Assembly: GCA_016794625.1 (NCBI GenBank) | Contig: JAEUGY010000076.1 | Coordinates: forward strand, 1-55,893 | Direction: 5' to 3' | Source: Opitutaceae bacterium | GTDB lineage: Bacteria; Verrucomicrobiota; Verrucomicrobiia; Opitutales; Opitutaceae | Length of the DNA stretch: 55,893 bases | Made by a program: the position numbers and the translations under genes | Part shown: positions 8,573 to 15,927 of the stretch, piece after piece | How positions within the stretch are numbered: position 1 is the stretch's first letter | Layout: each line of letters begins with the position of its first letter | The notes under the pieces: generated by a model | Told to the model about the DNA's origin: nothing | The model's database searches: none | What the model saw: the letters and a program-made list of their open reading frames with translations, nothing else

Positions 8573-9811
8573 ATGTCCTCCGCCGAACTCGCCGCCGCGC
8601 TCCTGCTGGCCGTGCAGGCCCAACACTTTGAACTGACCCCGGATCGGCTGCTGCGCGACGCACCCGTTGAGGCGTTTCCATCCATCGACCTCGCGGTGGT
8701 CGTCTTCCCCGAGCGGGGAGCACCGGTCGGCGCCAACGTCCTTTTCTCCCGGGATCATCCGCGGGGCCGGGTGGCCGAACTGGCCCCCGGCTTCGGCGCG
8801 GTGACCAATGTCCATTTTCTCGCCGATCAACGCGACGCCAAGAACGACTCGATCGCCTGGCTGCCCGGATCGAATTGGGACGCGATGACGTGGAAGACTC
8901 TCTCCGGCCAGCGTCACCTGCCACGCTTCGTCGCACCCTACCCCGCTTCCCTGATCAAGCTCATGGTGCTGGTTGGGGTGGCGCGCGAGATCGACGCCGG
9001 TCGCGCCACCTGGGAGGGGGCGTGGACGCACGCCGGCGAAACACGTCCCGTGGTGGCCTGGGCCGACGCCATGATCGTCGTCAGCAGCAACGAAGCCACG
9101 ACCGCTCTGGTGGCGCTGCTCCATCACCACGGCGCCATCGTGCGCGATGACACCGGGGAGCGACACAATGCCCTCGATGCCACGTTCGCCCGCTACGGAC
9201 TCGGCACCTTGCGTCTGAACAACACTCGCAGCAACGGCGGGTGGATGAACCGCGACGGCGCCGGTGTCGGTGATCTCCAAATGACCGCCTGGGACACTGC
9301 CCGCCTGCTCTGGCTGCTCGACGCCGACGCCCCTCCCGCGCCCTGGGTCGAACGCGGGTTGCCGCCCTTGCTCTCCGCGGCCAGCCGTGCGCAGGTGCGG
9401 CGCCTGCTGGAGTCCCAGGCCCTGCACGAGGTGCTCTCCAGCACCGCCCTGGCCGGCACCCCGGACTGGCAGGCCGGCATCCCTGCGCAAGTCCCCGCGC
9501 GTTGGATCACTCCGGACGGGCGGGTCGATACAGGCGGAAAGGTGTATCCGGGCGACATCCGTCCGACCAACGCCACCGCCCAGGTGCGTTTCGCCCACAA
9601 GACCGGCACCACGGAAAACTTTCTCTCCGACGCCGGCATTGTCGTCGGCCTCCCGCCGGCGCGCCGACACTACGTGATCGCCCTCACAAGCAACCTCGGC
9701 ACCCGCTACGCCCCGGGTCCCCTCAGCGCCACCACGTGGCGCATCCCGCAGCTCGGCGCGGCGGTCGACCGCTACCTCCAACAGCAGCTCGACGCCGGCA
9801 CTGCGCCATGA
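8573..9811 (+). CDS. Class A beta-lactamase-fold serine hydrolase (DD-peptidase-like)
   Basis: The 412-residue protein has the three penicillin-interacting motifs in order: SxxK as Ser126-Leu-Ile-Lys129, SxN as Ser171-Ser-Asn173, and KTG at 343-345 (HKTGTT). This is the beta-lactamase/D-Ala-D-Ala carboxypeptidase fold. Family members either hydrolyse beta-lactams or trim peptidoglycan stem peptides, and sequence reading cannot decide between these. The downstream neighbours, an LD-carboxypeptidase and SpmAB, favour a cell-wall role. The N-terminus has only a weak hydrophobic stretch (residues 5-15), so export is not clear. The start follows the leader CCCTCCCTCCCC, with no Shine-Dalgarno. Confidence 0.85.
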   Translation: MSSAELAAALLLAVQAQHFELTPDRLLRDAPVEAFPSIDLAVVVFPERGAPVGANVLFSRDHPRGRVAELAPGFGAVTNVHFLADQRDAKNDSIAWLPGSNWDAMTWKTLSGQRHLPRFVAPYPASLIKLMVLVGVAREIDAGRATWEGAWTHAGETRPVVAWADAMIVVSSNEATTALVALLHHHGAIVRDDTGERHNALDATFARYGLGTLRLNNTRSNGGWMNRDGAGVGDLQMTAWDTARLLWLLDADAPPAPWVERGLPPLLSAASRAQVRRLLESQALHEVLSSTALAGTPDWQAGIPAQVPARWITPDGRVDTGGKVYPGDIRPTNATAQVRFAHKTGTTENFLSDAGIVVGLPPARRHYVIALTSNLGTRYAPGPLSATTWRIPQLGAAVDRYLQQQLDAGTAP

Positions 9812-9863
9812 CCCTCCCCCCAGCTCCATGGCTGCCCGCACGCCCTCGCGCTCACTCCTGACC

Positions 9864-10802
9864 ATGCCGTCAAACGTCCTTCCCCTGCCGACCCTTCGAC
9901 CCGGAGCGCTGATCGCTGTGGTCGCCCCGGCCGGTCCCGCCCCGGCCGAGGCGGTCGCGCGGGTGCCCGCCGTGATCGAGTCCATGGGCTACCGCGCTCG
10001 CCTGTATCCCGGTTGCCACGAACGCCTGCCCTTCCTCGCCGGGCCGGATGCCCGTCGGCGGCAGGACCTCATGGACGCATTCGCCGATCCGGAAATCGAC
10101 GCCGTCTTCTGCCTGCGCGGCGGCTACGGGAGCGGACGGCTGCTCGACCAGATCGACTGGCAGGCTGTGCTCTCCCGTCCGAAACCCTTCATTGGCTACA
10201 GTGACATCACTGCGCTGCAGGCTCAATTCACCAACGCCGGACTCGTAACCTTCCATGGGCCGATGCTAACGTCCGACCTCGTGCGTTCGACCCTGTCCCC
10301 CGAGGCCCACGGATATGGAATTCTCCGGGACGGCCTGGTCGCCGGTACCGTCTGGCAGCCCGCACTTGAGCCGTCGCTACTCACCGTCCCGGGCCGGGCC
10401 AGCGGCAAACTGGTGGGCGGCAACCTCAACCTCATCGTCTCGCTGCTTGGCACTCCGTATGCCCTCGATCTGCGCGACAGCCTGCTCTTTCTCGAGGAAG
10501 TCGGCGAAGCGCCTTACCGTGTCGACCGGTTCCTGCAGCAACTCCGCCTGTCCGGGGCCCTGGCCCTGCCGCGCGGCTTCGTCCTGGGCCGCTTCAGCGA
10601 CGCTGAAAGTCCGGCCGACGTGCTCGCCGACTACCTCACCCCGCTGGGAAAACCGGTGCTCGGTGGCTGGCCGGCCGGCCATGGTCCCGGCGCCACGGTT
10701 CTGCCACTGGGCGCGGACATGACGATCGACGCCCACGCCGGCACCCTGACCTTCCTCCAGACAGTGCTCGCCCCAGCTCCGGCCGCGGCGCAGGCTTCGT
10801 GA
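9864..10802 (+). CDS. ldcA: LD-carboxypeptidase (peptidase family S66, LdcA type)
   Basis: The product has 312 residues from the ATG at 9864. An in-frame ATG at 9828 would add 12 residues, but family members normally begin a few residues before the LRPGxxIAVVAPAGP strand. The S66 catalytic triad is visible: nucleophile Ser113 in GYSDITAL, Glu211 in LLFLEEVGE, and His273 in AGHGP. Such enzymes remove the terminal D-Ala from the L,D-linked tetrapeptide of muropeptides during cell-wall recycling, in the cytosol. The gene follows the beta-lactamase-fold hydrolase by 52 bp and precedes SpmAB by 33 bp, suggesting one transcription unit. Confidence 0.9.
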   Translation: MPSNVLPLPTLRPGALIAVVAPAGPAPAEAVARVPAVIESMGYRARLYPGCHERLPFLAGPDARRRQDLMDAFADPEIDAVFCLRGGYGSGRLLDQIDWQAVLSRPKPFIGYSDITALQAQFTNAGLVTFHGPMLTSDLVRSTLSPEAHGYGILRDGLVAGTVWQPALEPSLLTVPGRASGKLVGGNLNLIVSLLGTPYALDLRDSLLFLEEVGEAPYRVDRFLQQLRLSGALALPRGFVLGRFSDAESPADVLADYLTPLGKPVLGGWPAGHGPGATVLPLGADMTIDAHAGTLTFLQTVLAPAPAAAQAS

Positions 10803-10835
10803 GCCCGGCCCGCCGGCCGCGTCCCTCCTGGCACC

Positions 10836-12074
10836 ATGGTCCTCAATTACCTCTGGGTCTGTTTCTTCGCCGTCGGTTTTCTCGCCGCACTCGCGCAGTG
10901 GCTCTTCACCGGCAATGCCGACGTCTTCAAGACCGTCGTGGACGGGACGTTCACGTCCTCGAAAATGGCCGTGATGGACATCGCACTGCCGCTGGCGGGC
11001 GTGATGACGCTGTGGCTCGGATTTCTTTCCGTGGCGGAGAAGGCGGGCGCCGTGCAGGCGGTGTCCCGGATCATCGGCCCGTTCTTTTCCCGAATTTTTC
11101 CCGAAGTGCCCAAGGATCATCCCGCCACGGGACACATGATGATGAACTTCTCGGCGAACATGCTCGGACTCGACAATGCCGCGACCCCGATGGGACTGAA
11201 GGCCATGGAAAGCCTGCAATCGATCAACCCGAACAAGGACGAGGCCTCCAATGCCCAGATCATGTTTCTCGTGCTGCAGACGTCGGGCCTCACCCTCATC
11301 CCGATCGCGATCATCGCCCAGCGCGCCATCCTCGGCGCGGCCAATCCGGCGGACGTGTTCATTCCCATTCTGATCGCGACCTACGTGGCCACCCTGACCG
11401 CCTTGATCGCGGTGGCGGTGCGACAAAAGATCAATCTGCTGGATCGCGTCATCTTTGGCTGGGTCGGCGGAGCCACCGCCGCTCTGGCCGGCTTCGTCTG
11501 GTACCTCGACCAGCACCTGACACGGGCCGAGATCGAGACCTTTTCCAAAATCGCGGCGAACGTCACCCTGCTCACCCTCATCGCCGGCCTTCTCGTCGGA
11601 GCGGCGATCCGCAAGGTGAATGTCTATGAGGCGTTCATCGAAGGCGCCAAGGGCGGTATCCAAACTTCGCTCACCATCATTCCCTACCTCGTGGCCATGC
11701 TCGTGGCGATCGGCGTGCTCCGCAACGCCGGGGTCCTCGGCCTGCTCGTTTCCGGCTGCGATTGGGTGCTGCTGCAGCTCGGCTGGCCGACCGATTTCAC
11801 GCCCGCCCTGCCCACCGCCCTGATGAAACCCCTCTCGGGCAGCGGCGCGCGGGCGATGATGGTGGACGCCATGACCACCTACGGGGCTGATTCCTTCGTC
11901 GGCCGACTCGCCTGCATCTTCCAGGGCGCGACGGACACCACGTTCTACATCGTGGCGCTCTACTTCGGATCCGTCGGAGTCAAACGCACCCGCTACGCCA
12001 TCACCTACGGCCTGCTCGCCGACCTCGCGGGTGTCATCGCAGCCATCTTCGTCGCCTACCTGTTTTTCGGTTGA
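10836..12074 (+). CDS. SpmA-SpmB fusion (nucleoside-recognition/Gate-domain membrane protein)
   Basis: The 412-residue integral membrane protein joins homologues of the spore maturation proteins SpmA (about 1-200) and SpmB (about 215-412). Both halves show the Gate-domain signature: MNFSANMLGLDNAATPMGLK in the first, and KPLSGSGARAMMVDAMTTYGAD followed by QGATDTTFYIVALYFGSVG in the second. In Bacillus, spmA and spmB lie in the dacB operon, beside a D-Ala-D-Ala carboxypeptidase, and affect spore core dehydration. Here they follow two peptidase genes in an organism with no sign of sporulation, so a general cell-envelope or transport role is more likely. The exact substrate is unknown. Confidence 0.88.
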   Translation: MVLNYLWVCFFAVGFLAALAQWLFTGNADVFKTVVDGTFTSSKMAVMDIALPLAGVMTLWLGFLSVAEKAGAVQAVSRIIGPFFSRIFPEVPKDHPATGHMMMNFSANMLGLDNAATPMGLKAMESLQSINPNKDEASNAQIMFLVLQTSGLTLIPIAIIAQRAILGAANPADVFIPILIATYVATLTALIAVAVRQKINLLDRVIFGWVGGATAALAGFVWYLDQHLTRAEIETFSKIAANVTLLTLIAGLLVGAAIRKVNVYEAFIEGAKGGIQTSLTIIPYLVAMLVAIGVLRNAGVLGLLVSGCDWVLLQLGWPTDFTPALPTALMKPLSGSGARAMMVDAMTTYGADSFVGRLACIFQGATDTTFYIVALYFGSVGVKRTRYAITYGLLADLAGVIAAIFVAYLFFG

Positions 12075-12182
12075 TTTCAGGATCGAGACCTGACCTTCAG
12101 ACTTTGCGATGACTTCCGTCAGCCGCGTCAGGTTTGCCACGATACGGTTCCCTTTCCCCTCCTCCGCTCTCCCTCCCCATCC

Positions 12183-12578
12183 ATGAAGACTCAGGTTGAA
12201 TTCCGTTCATCGAAATTTCCTCCCTACGACGGCGAAGAGGAGGAAATCAACCCCGGTCTATGGGGAAAGCGACTCACCGAATACCTCGCGGCCAAGCTCG
12301 CCGAGCGGGGCATCGCATCAGACGAGATGGCGGTGGAGGACTGGGGCTGCTACCTGCCCATCCGCAACGAGGGATTCCGGCTGGGCCTCTGCTGCGGACA
12401 CCAGAACGGGGATGACGATCAGTTTGTCTGCTTCACCGAACCCGCCACGCCCAAGATAAAGAAGCTCTTCCGGACCATCGACGCCACGCCCCAGCTCACC
12501 CGCCTGCTCGACGCCCTCCGGCAGATCCTCGAGTCCGATCCAGAAATCCGGGAGATCGTGTGGTCGGGTCCGCCGTAG
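12183..12578 (+). CDS. Hypothetical protein (131 aa)
   Basis: The soluble acidic protein begins MKTQVEFRSSKFPPYDGEEEEINPG. Conserved-looking features are a GLWGKRLTEYLAAKLAERG helix, VEDWGCYLPIRNEGFRLGLCCGHQ with two adjacent cysteines, and a final helix LDALRQILESDPEIREIVW. No signal peptide or membrane segment is present. I do not recognise a named family, although the composition is clearly that of a real protein. It starts after a long pyrimidine-rich leader and is followed by a repeat island, so it probably ends its transcription unit. Confidence 0.72.
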   Translation: MKTQVEFRSSKFPPYDGEEEEINPGLWGKRLTEYLAAKLAERGIASDEMAVEDWGCYLPIRNEGFRLGLCCGHQNGDDDQFVCFTEPATPKIKKLFRTIDATPQLTRLLDALRQILESDPEIREIVWSGPP

Positions 12579-12628
12579 ATGGACTGAAGTGGAACAAGGT
12601 GCAGCGGTGGACGCCACGTGCCTCGTTC

Positions 12629-12655
12629 GGTGGAGGGCGCCGCTCCGTCGGCGCC
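12629..12655 (+). repeat. Palindromic repeat A, copy 1
   Basis: This is a 27-bp element whose core is GGCGCCGCTCCGTCGGCGCC, with GGCGCC at both ends. It is identical over 27 bp to 51873-51899. A second copy in inverted orientation lies 90 bp downstream, so the pair could fold into one long hairpin or mark the ends of a small element of about 142 bp. Confidence 0.85.
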
Positions 12656-12745
12656 GCGGGGCCGCGCACCGTAGGCCCGCGCCGGCTCGTTTGTCCTCGT
12701 CATGAAGAAACACCTTGGACCGGGAGGGAATCGACACGCGCAACC

Positions 12746-12770
12746 GGCGCCGACGGAGCGGCGCCCTCCA
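12746..12770 (-). repeat. Palindromic repeat A, copy 2 (inverted)
   Basis: This is the reverse complement of the copy at 12629-12655 over about 25 bp (GGCGCC...GGCGCCCTCC). The 90-bp interval between the two copies has no homology that I can see elsewhere in the window and no plausible gene. Confidence 0.85.
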
Positions 12771-12792
12771 AGCGATCCAACTTGCCATCAAC

Positions 12793-12818
12793 GTAGGGCT
12801 GGCCCTCGCGGCCACGCC
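12793..12818 (+). repeat. Repeat B (GTAGGGCTGGCCCT type), copy 1
   Basis: This is a 26-bp element beginning GTAGGGCTGGCCCT and ending GCGGCCACGCC. It matches 52031-52056 at all but one base. In both places it is followed by CACCGC-type palindromes and heptamer arrays. Confidence 0.85.
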
Positions 12819-12825
12819 TGGTTTT

Positions 12826-12860
12826 TTTCACGCTTCACCTTTCGACCTTCACTCTTCACC
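12826..12860 (+). repeat. Heptamer array (CTTCACC type, 5 units)
   Basis: Five consecutive 7-bp units resemble CTTCACC (for example TTTCACG and CTTCACT). The array sits between repeat B and a CACCGC/GCGGTG hairpin. Confidence 0.75.
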
Positions 12861-12936
12861 GCTCCGCGGTGCGGGCGTGCCCGCAAGGAGCAGCCCGACA
12901 AGAGGCCGCTTCGCCTTCATCGGCTGGCGGTCCCGT

Positions 12937-12955
12937 GCGGCCTCGGCGAGGCCGC
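12937..12955 (-). repeat. Palindromic repeat C, copy 1
   Basis: This perfect palindrome has 9-bp arms GCGGCCTCG/CGAGGCCGC around a single central base and is followed by CTAC. The same 23 bp, in reverse complement, occur at 18512-18534. Confidence 0.85.
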
Positions 12956-13028
12956 CTACGACAACGGATGAGGGCGCCGGGCGGATACAGGCTCGACGCC
13001 TGGCCGGGCTTCTTGCATGGGTATCAGG

Positions 13029-13406
13029 ATGAACCCCGCGCAAAATCCCGTTGGATGGTTTGAGATCTACGTGCAGGACATGGCCCGGGCCCGGGCCTTT
13101 TACGAAGGTGTGTTTCAGTTGACGCTCCAGGAACTGCCCAGCCCGGCTATCAAGATGCTGGCCTTTCCCATGGGGCCCGAACTGCCCGGCGCGGGTGGAG
13201 CCCTCGTCCACTACCCGGGCAAACCGTCGGGCGATGGCGGTACGCTGATCTATTTCAACTGCGCCGATTGCGCGGTCGAGGCCGCACGCGCCGCTGCGCG
13301 CGGCGGTCGCGTGTTCAAAGAGAAGTTCTCAATTGGTCCCTACGGCTTCATCGCCCTCGTGATCGACACCGAGGAGAACATGATCGGCCTGCACTCCCAG
13401 GCGTGA
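13029..13406 (+). CDS. VOC (glyoxalase/bleomycin-resistance) family protein
   Basis: The product has about 125 residues from the ATG at 13029; an ATG at 13017 would add four. The single VOC domain shows its usual signs: NPVGWFEIYVQDMARARAFYEGVF at the first strand and helix, a GGALVHYPG strand, LIYFNCADCAVEAARAAARGG, and a final strand ending LVIDTEENMIGLHS. Members use a metal-dependent paired beta-alpha-beta fold, but most such stand-alone proteins have no known substrate. The stop codon overlaps the GTG start of the GFA gene, so the two are translationally coupled. Confidence 0.87.
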   Translation: MNPAQNPVGWFEIYVQDMARARAFYEGVFQLTLQELPSPAIKMLAFPMGPELPGAGGALVHYPGKPSGDGGTLIYFNCADCAVEAARAAARGGRVFKEKFSIGPYGFIALVIDTEENMIGLHSQA

Positions 13407-13855
13407 TCGAGCCTCCGTCAGAATCGCGACCCGACACCTCGGCACCGCCGGCGCCGCGGAGACTGGGCGGCGCCTGTCTTTGCCGGGCCCTTCGTTACAC
13501 GGTGGAGGACGCCTTTCGCTACGCCGCCTGCTGCCATTGCTCCGACTGCCGCCGTGCCACCGGCTCGGCCTTCAAGCCGTTCGCCGGCATCGAGCGGAAG
13601 AAACTCCGTCTGACCCAGGGAGAGGAGCAACGGCTGATCTACGGCGACGAACAGGCGAATCACGACGTGCACTGCCGGACCTGCGGATCGCTTCTGTATT
13701 CAGTCGTGAGCGACGGGGCCTTCGTCCACGTGACCCTCGGATCCCTGGAGGACGAGCCGGCCATCCGCCCCTCCGCCCACATCTTTGTCGGGGACAAGGC
13801 GGCCTGGCACACCATCACCGACACGCTGCCGCAGTTCGAGGGCCACGTGACCTGA
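13403..13855 (+). CDS. GFA family zinc protein (glutathione-dependent formaldehyde-activating-like)
   Basis: About 150 residues are produced if translation begins at the GTG at 13403, which overlaps the previous stop codon. A longer frame begins inside the VOC gene, but its extension is Arg-rich and out of keeping. The GFA zinc-binding cysteines are present: Cys25 and Cys27 in CLC, Cys43/44/46/49 in CCHCSDC, and Cys91/Cys94 in CRTCG. GFA proteins were named after a formaldehyde-glutathione adduct enzyme, but that activity is uncertain for most members. The gene converges on hisA with a 23-bp gap. Confidence 0.88.
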   Translation: MIEPPSESRPDTSAPPAPRRLGGACLCRALRYTVEDAFRYAACCHCSDCRRATGSAFKPFAGIERKKLRLTQGEEQRLIYGDEQANHDVHCRTCGSLLYSVVSDGAFVHVTLGSLEDEPAIRPSAHIFVGDKAAWHTITDTLPQFEGHVT

Positions 13856-13878
13856 GGCAGGCGCAACGCCCGAGCGTC

Positions 13879-14607
13879 CTATCCGCGGGCGATGGCGAGG
13901 AGGTCCGGGAGTTCGACGCGTTTCTCGTACAGGGCCTTGCCGACAATCACGCCATCGAGGTTCGCATAACGCCGGGCGAGGGCCGCCAAGGCGATCACAT
14001 CCTCGCGGCGGCTCACACCACCACTGGCGATGACCCGGCAGCGGACCGCCTGCAGCATCGCCTCCTGCGCCGCCAGATTGGGCCCGGTCAGCATGCCATC
14101 CGTGCCAATATCCGTATAAATCAGCGTCCGCACGCCGCACGCGTCCATCCTCCGGGCCAAGGCGAGCGCCCCGGTGCCCGTGGTATCGACCCAGCCTTTG
14201 ACCGCGACCTGGCCATTTTTTGCATCGATGCCCACGGCGATCTTGTCGCCATGCGCCTGCACCAACTCGGCGACAAAGGCTTCGCTTTCTGCCGCCCGGG
14301 TCCCGATGACCACCCGCGACACGCCCAGCGCCAACGCCCGATCCACCGACGCGCGATTCCGCAGGCCGCCACCCAGCTCCACCCGTAAGCCGGCTTTCAT
14401 AATCGCCTCCACACTAACGAGATTCCTCGGCTCGCCTTCGAAAGCCCCATCGAGATCCACCACATGCACCCACGTGCTGCCGGCGGCGGCGAACTCCGCC
14501 GCCATGGCCGCGGGATTTTCTCCGTAAACCGTCTCTTGGTCGGCCCGGCCCTGGGTCAGGCGGACGCAGCGGCCGTTCTTGATGTCGATAGCGGGATAGA
14601 TCGTCAT
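13879..14607 (-). CDS. hisA: 1-(5-phosphoribosyl)-5-[(5-phosphoribosylamino)methylideneamino]imidazole-4-carboxamide isomerase
   Basis: The protein has 242 residues, the usual HisA length, starting at the ATG complemented at 14605-14607 (MTIYPAIDIKNGRCVRL). The reading frame is open further upstream, but that translation is not HisA-like. The (beta/alpha)8 barrel shows the catalytic pair Asp8 (PAIDIKNG) and Asp128 (VGIDAKNG), and the two phosphate-binding segments VELGGGLR and IASGGV. The enzyme opens the ribose ring in the fourth step of histidine synthesis. No other his gene is adjacent, so the pathway genes are scattered here. The 78-bp spacer to the divergent M42 gene contains a heptamer array. 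Confidence 0.96.
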   Translation of the reverse strand: MTIYPAIDIKNGRCVRLTQGRADQETVYGENPAAMAAEFAAAGSTWVHVVDLDGAFEGEPRNLVSVEAIMKAGLRVELGGGLRNRASVDRALALGVSRVVIGTRAAESEAFVAELVQAHGDKIAVGIDAKNGQVAVKGWVDTTGTGALALARRMDACGVRTLIYTDIGTDGMLTGPNLAAQEAMLQAVRCRVIASGGVSRREDVIALAALARRYANLDGVIVGKALYEKRVELPDLLAIARG

Positions 14608-14617
14608 TCGAAAAATT

Positions 14618-14645
14618 GATTTTGGATTTTCGAGTTTCGATTTCA
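14618..14645 (-). repeat. Heptamer array between hisA and the M42 gene (4 units)
   Basis: Four 7-bp units of the GATTTTG/GATTTTC/GAGTTTC type fill the middle of the divergent spacer. It is AT-rich, unlike the surrounding DNA, and must overlap the promoter region of one or both genes. Confidence 0.7.
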
Positions 14646-14685
14646 CCATGAGTCTGACGCAAACCTCGTTTTTGCGAATCTCTCC

Positions 14686-15756
14686 ATGAGCAAACCCTAT
14701 ACGCCTCCACCCTTCTTGATCGACCTGCTCAATGCCCGCTCTCCCTCCGGCTACGAAGCCGAGGCCCAGCGGGTGTTCGACCTGCATGTCAAACCGAGCG
14801 CCGACGCCTATGCCCACGATGCCATGGGCAACCGTCTGGCGACGCTCAACCCCAAGGGCGATCCCACGCTCATGCTTGCGGGGCACATCGATGAACTCGG
14901 TCTCATCATCACCTACATCAACGACAAGGGTTTCCTCTACTTCGACACCATCGGCGGCCAGGACCGGAGTCTGATCCCCGGCCGGCGCGTGATCATTCAG
15001 ACGGCCCAGGGTCCGGTCAAAGGTGTGACCGGCAAACGGGCCCTGCATCTGATGGACGAGGCGGACCGCAAGAAGGTGCCGGAGCTGCATGAACTCTGGA
15101 TGGACATCGGCGCGAAGTCCAAGAAGGAGGCCCTGGAACGCGTCGGCATCGGCGATGTCGCCACCCTCGACCACGGCTTCGAGCTGATCCACGGCACCAT
15201 CGGCGCGGCGCGGGCGTTTGATGACAAGGTCGGCGCCTACATCGTCGGCGAAACCCTCATCCGCCTCGCCAAACAGAAGAAAAAACTGGCAGCCAAGGTC
15301 GTCAGTGTGGCCACCACCCAGGAGGAGATCGGCGTGCGTGGCGCCACCACCGCCGTGTATGGCGTGAATCCCCACATCGCCGTCGCCGTCGACGTGGGAC
15401 ATGCCACCGATCATCCCGATTGCGACAACCGCAAGTTCGGCGAAACCAAACTCGGCGGCGGTCCGATGCTCTGCCGCGGCGCCAATATCAATCCCAAGGT
15501 TTTCGACCGCCTGCTCGCCGCCGCCAAACGACTCGAGATCCCCTACCAGATCGAAGCCGATCCGCGCCCCACCGGCACGGACGCACGCGCGATCCAGGTC
15601 GGCCGGGCCGGTGTCGCCACCGGCTTGGTCAGTGTGCCGCTGCGGTACATGCACACACCCAGCGAGATGGTCGACCTGGTGGACGTGGAGCTCTGCGTCC
15701 AGCTCCTCGTCGAATTTGCTCTCGGGCTGGAAAAGGGCGACTACGCCCACTGGTAA
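14686..15756 (+). CDS. M42 family metallopeptidase (glutamyl aminopeptidase/FrvX-like)
   Basis: The 356-residue cytosolic protein matches the M42 co-catalytic metallo-aminopeptidase family. Metal and catalytic residues are visible: His67 in LAGHIDELG, Asp180 in FDDKVGAY, the Glu pair 213/214 in TTQEEIGVRGA, Asp236 in VDVGHA, and a late His in MHTPSEMVD. Members form large dodecameric shells that trim peptides. A rho-independent terminator lies 115 bp downstream. The start ATG at 14686 follows CTCTCC with no Shine-Dalgarno motif. Confidence 0.93.
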   Translation: MSKPYTPPPFLIDLLNARSPSGYEAEAQRVFDLHVKPSADAYAHDAMGNRLATLNPKGDPTLMLAGHIDELGLIITYINDKGFLYFDTIGGQDRSLIPGRRVIIQTAQGPVKGVTGKRALHLMDEADRKKVPELHELWMDIGAKSKKEALERVGIGDVATLDHGFELIHGTIGAARAFDDKVGAYIVGETLIRLAKQKKKLAAKVVSVATTQEEIGVRGATTAVYGVNPHIAVAVDVGHATDHPDCDNRKFGETKLGGGPMLCRGANINPKVFDRLLAAAKRLEIPYQIEADPRPTGTDARAIQVGRAGVATGLVSVPLRYMHTPSEMVDLVDVELCVQLLVEFALGLEKGDYAHW

Positions 15757-15871
15757 GGGCGGGCGAGCGAGGGGCGGGACCGAAGCGTCCCGTCGCGGTC
15801 TCAGCGAGGCCACCTCCATCGGAGCGTGGCCGCGGGCAGGTCGCGGCTCCGCGCCGCTGGAGAAAGAAAGA

Positions 15872-15898
15872 GGCCGCCGGTTGCCCGGCGGCCTTTTT
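15872..15898 (+). terminator. Rho-independent terminator between converging genes
   Basis: A perfect 9-bp stem GGCCGCCGG/CCGGCGGCC with a four-base loop is followed by five T residues. It ends transcription of the M42 gene. Read from the other strand, the stem is followed by a pyrimidine run (CTCTTTCTTTC), so it may also serve the TonB receptor gene that ends at 15928. Confidence 0.88.
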
Positions 15899-15927
15899 GT
15901 TGGTGGGTAGTCTGTGTAGTCCGAAAA

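Larger units (their letters stand above)
12579..13028. other. Repeat island, 450-bp spacer
   Basis: No gene is seen here. The spacer is a mosaic of repeats that also occur elsewhere in the window: an inverted pair of the GGCGCC palindrome (12629-12655 and 12746-12770), the GTAGGGCTGGCCCT repeat (12793-12818), a heptamer array (12826-12860), a short CACCGC-TCC-GCGGTG hairpin (about 12857-12871) and a 19-bp GCGGCCTCG palindrome (12937-12955). The same repeat types reappear in the spacer at 51733-52239. Confidence 0.75.

Noticed and set aside
10836-12074. Evidence for sporulation
   Set aside because: SpmAB homologues are found in many non-sporulating bacteria, and no other sporulation gene is present.
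10377-12140. A 587-codon minus-strand frame opposite LdcA and SpmAB
   Set aside because: It has an unusual Gly/His/Arg/Asp composition, and the plus-strand genes are well supported.
12579-13028. Decayed insertion sequence
   Set aside because: No transposase fragment could be read in any frame; the island is built of short palindromes and heptamers only.
14608-15819. A 404-codon N-terminal extension of HisA
   Set aside because: HisA normally starts at the first barrel strand, and the extension is antisense to the M42 peptidase.
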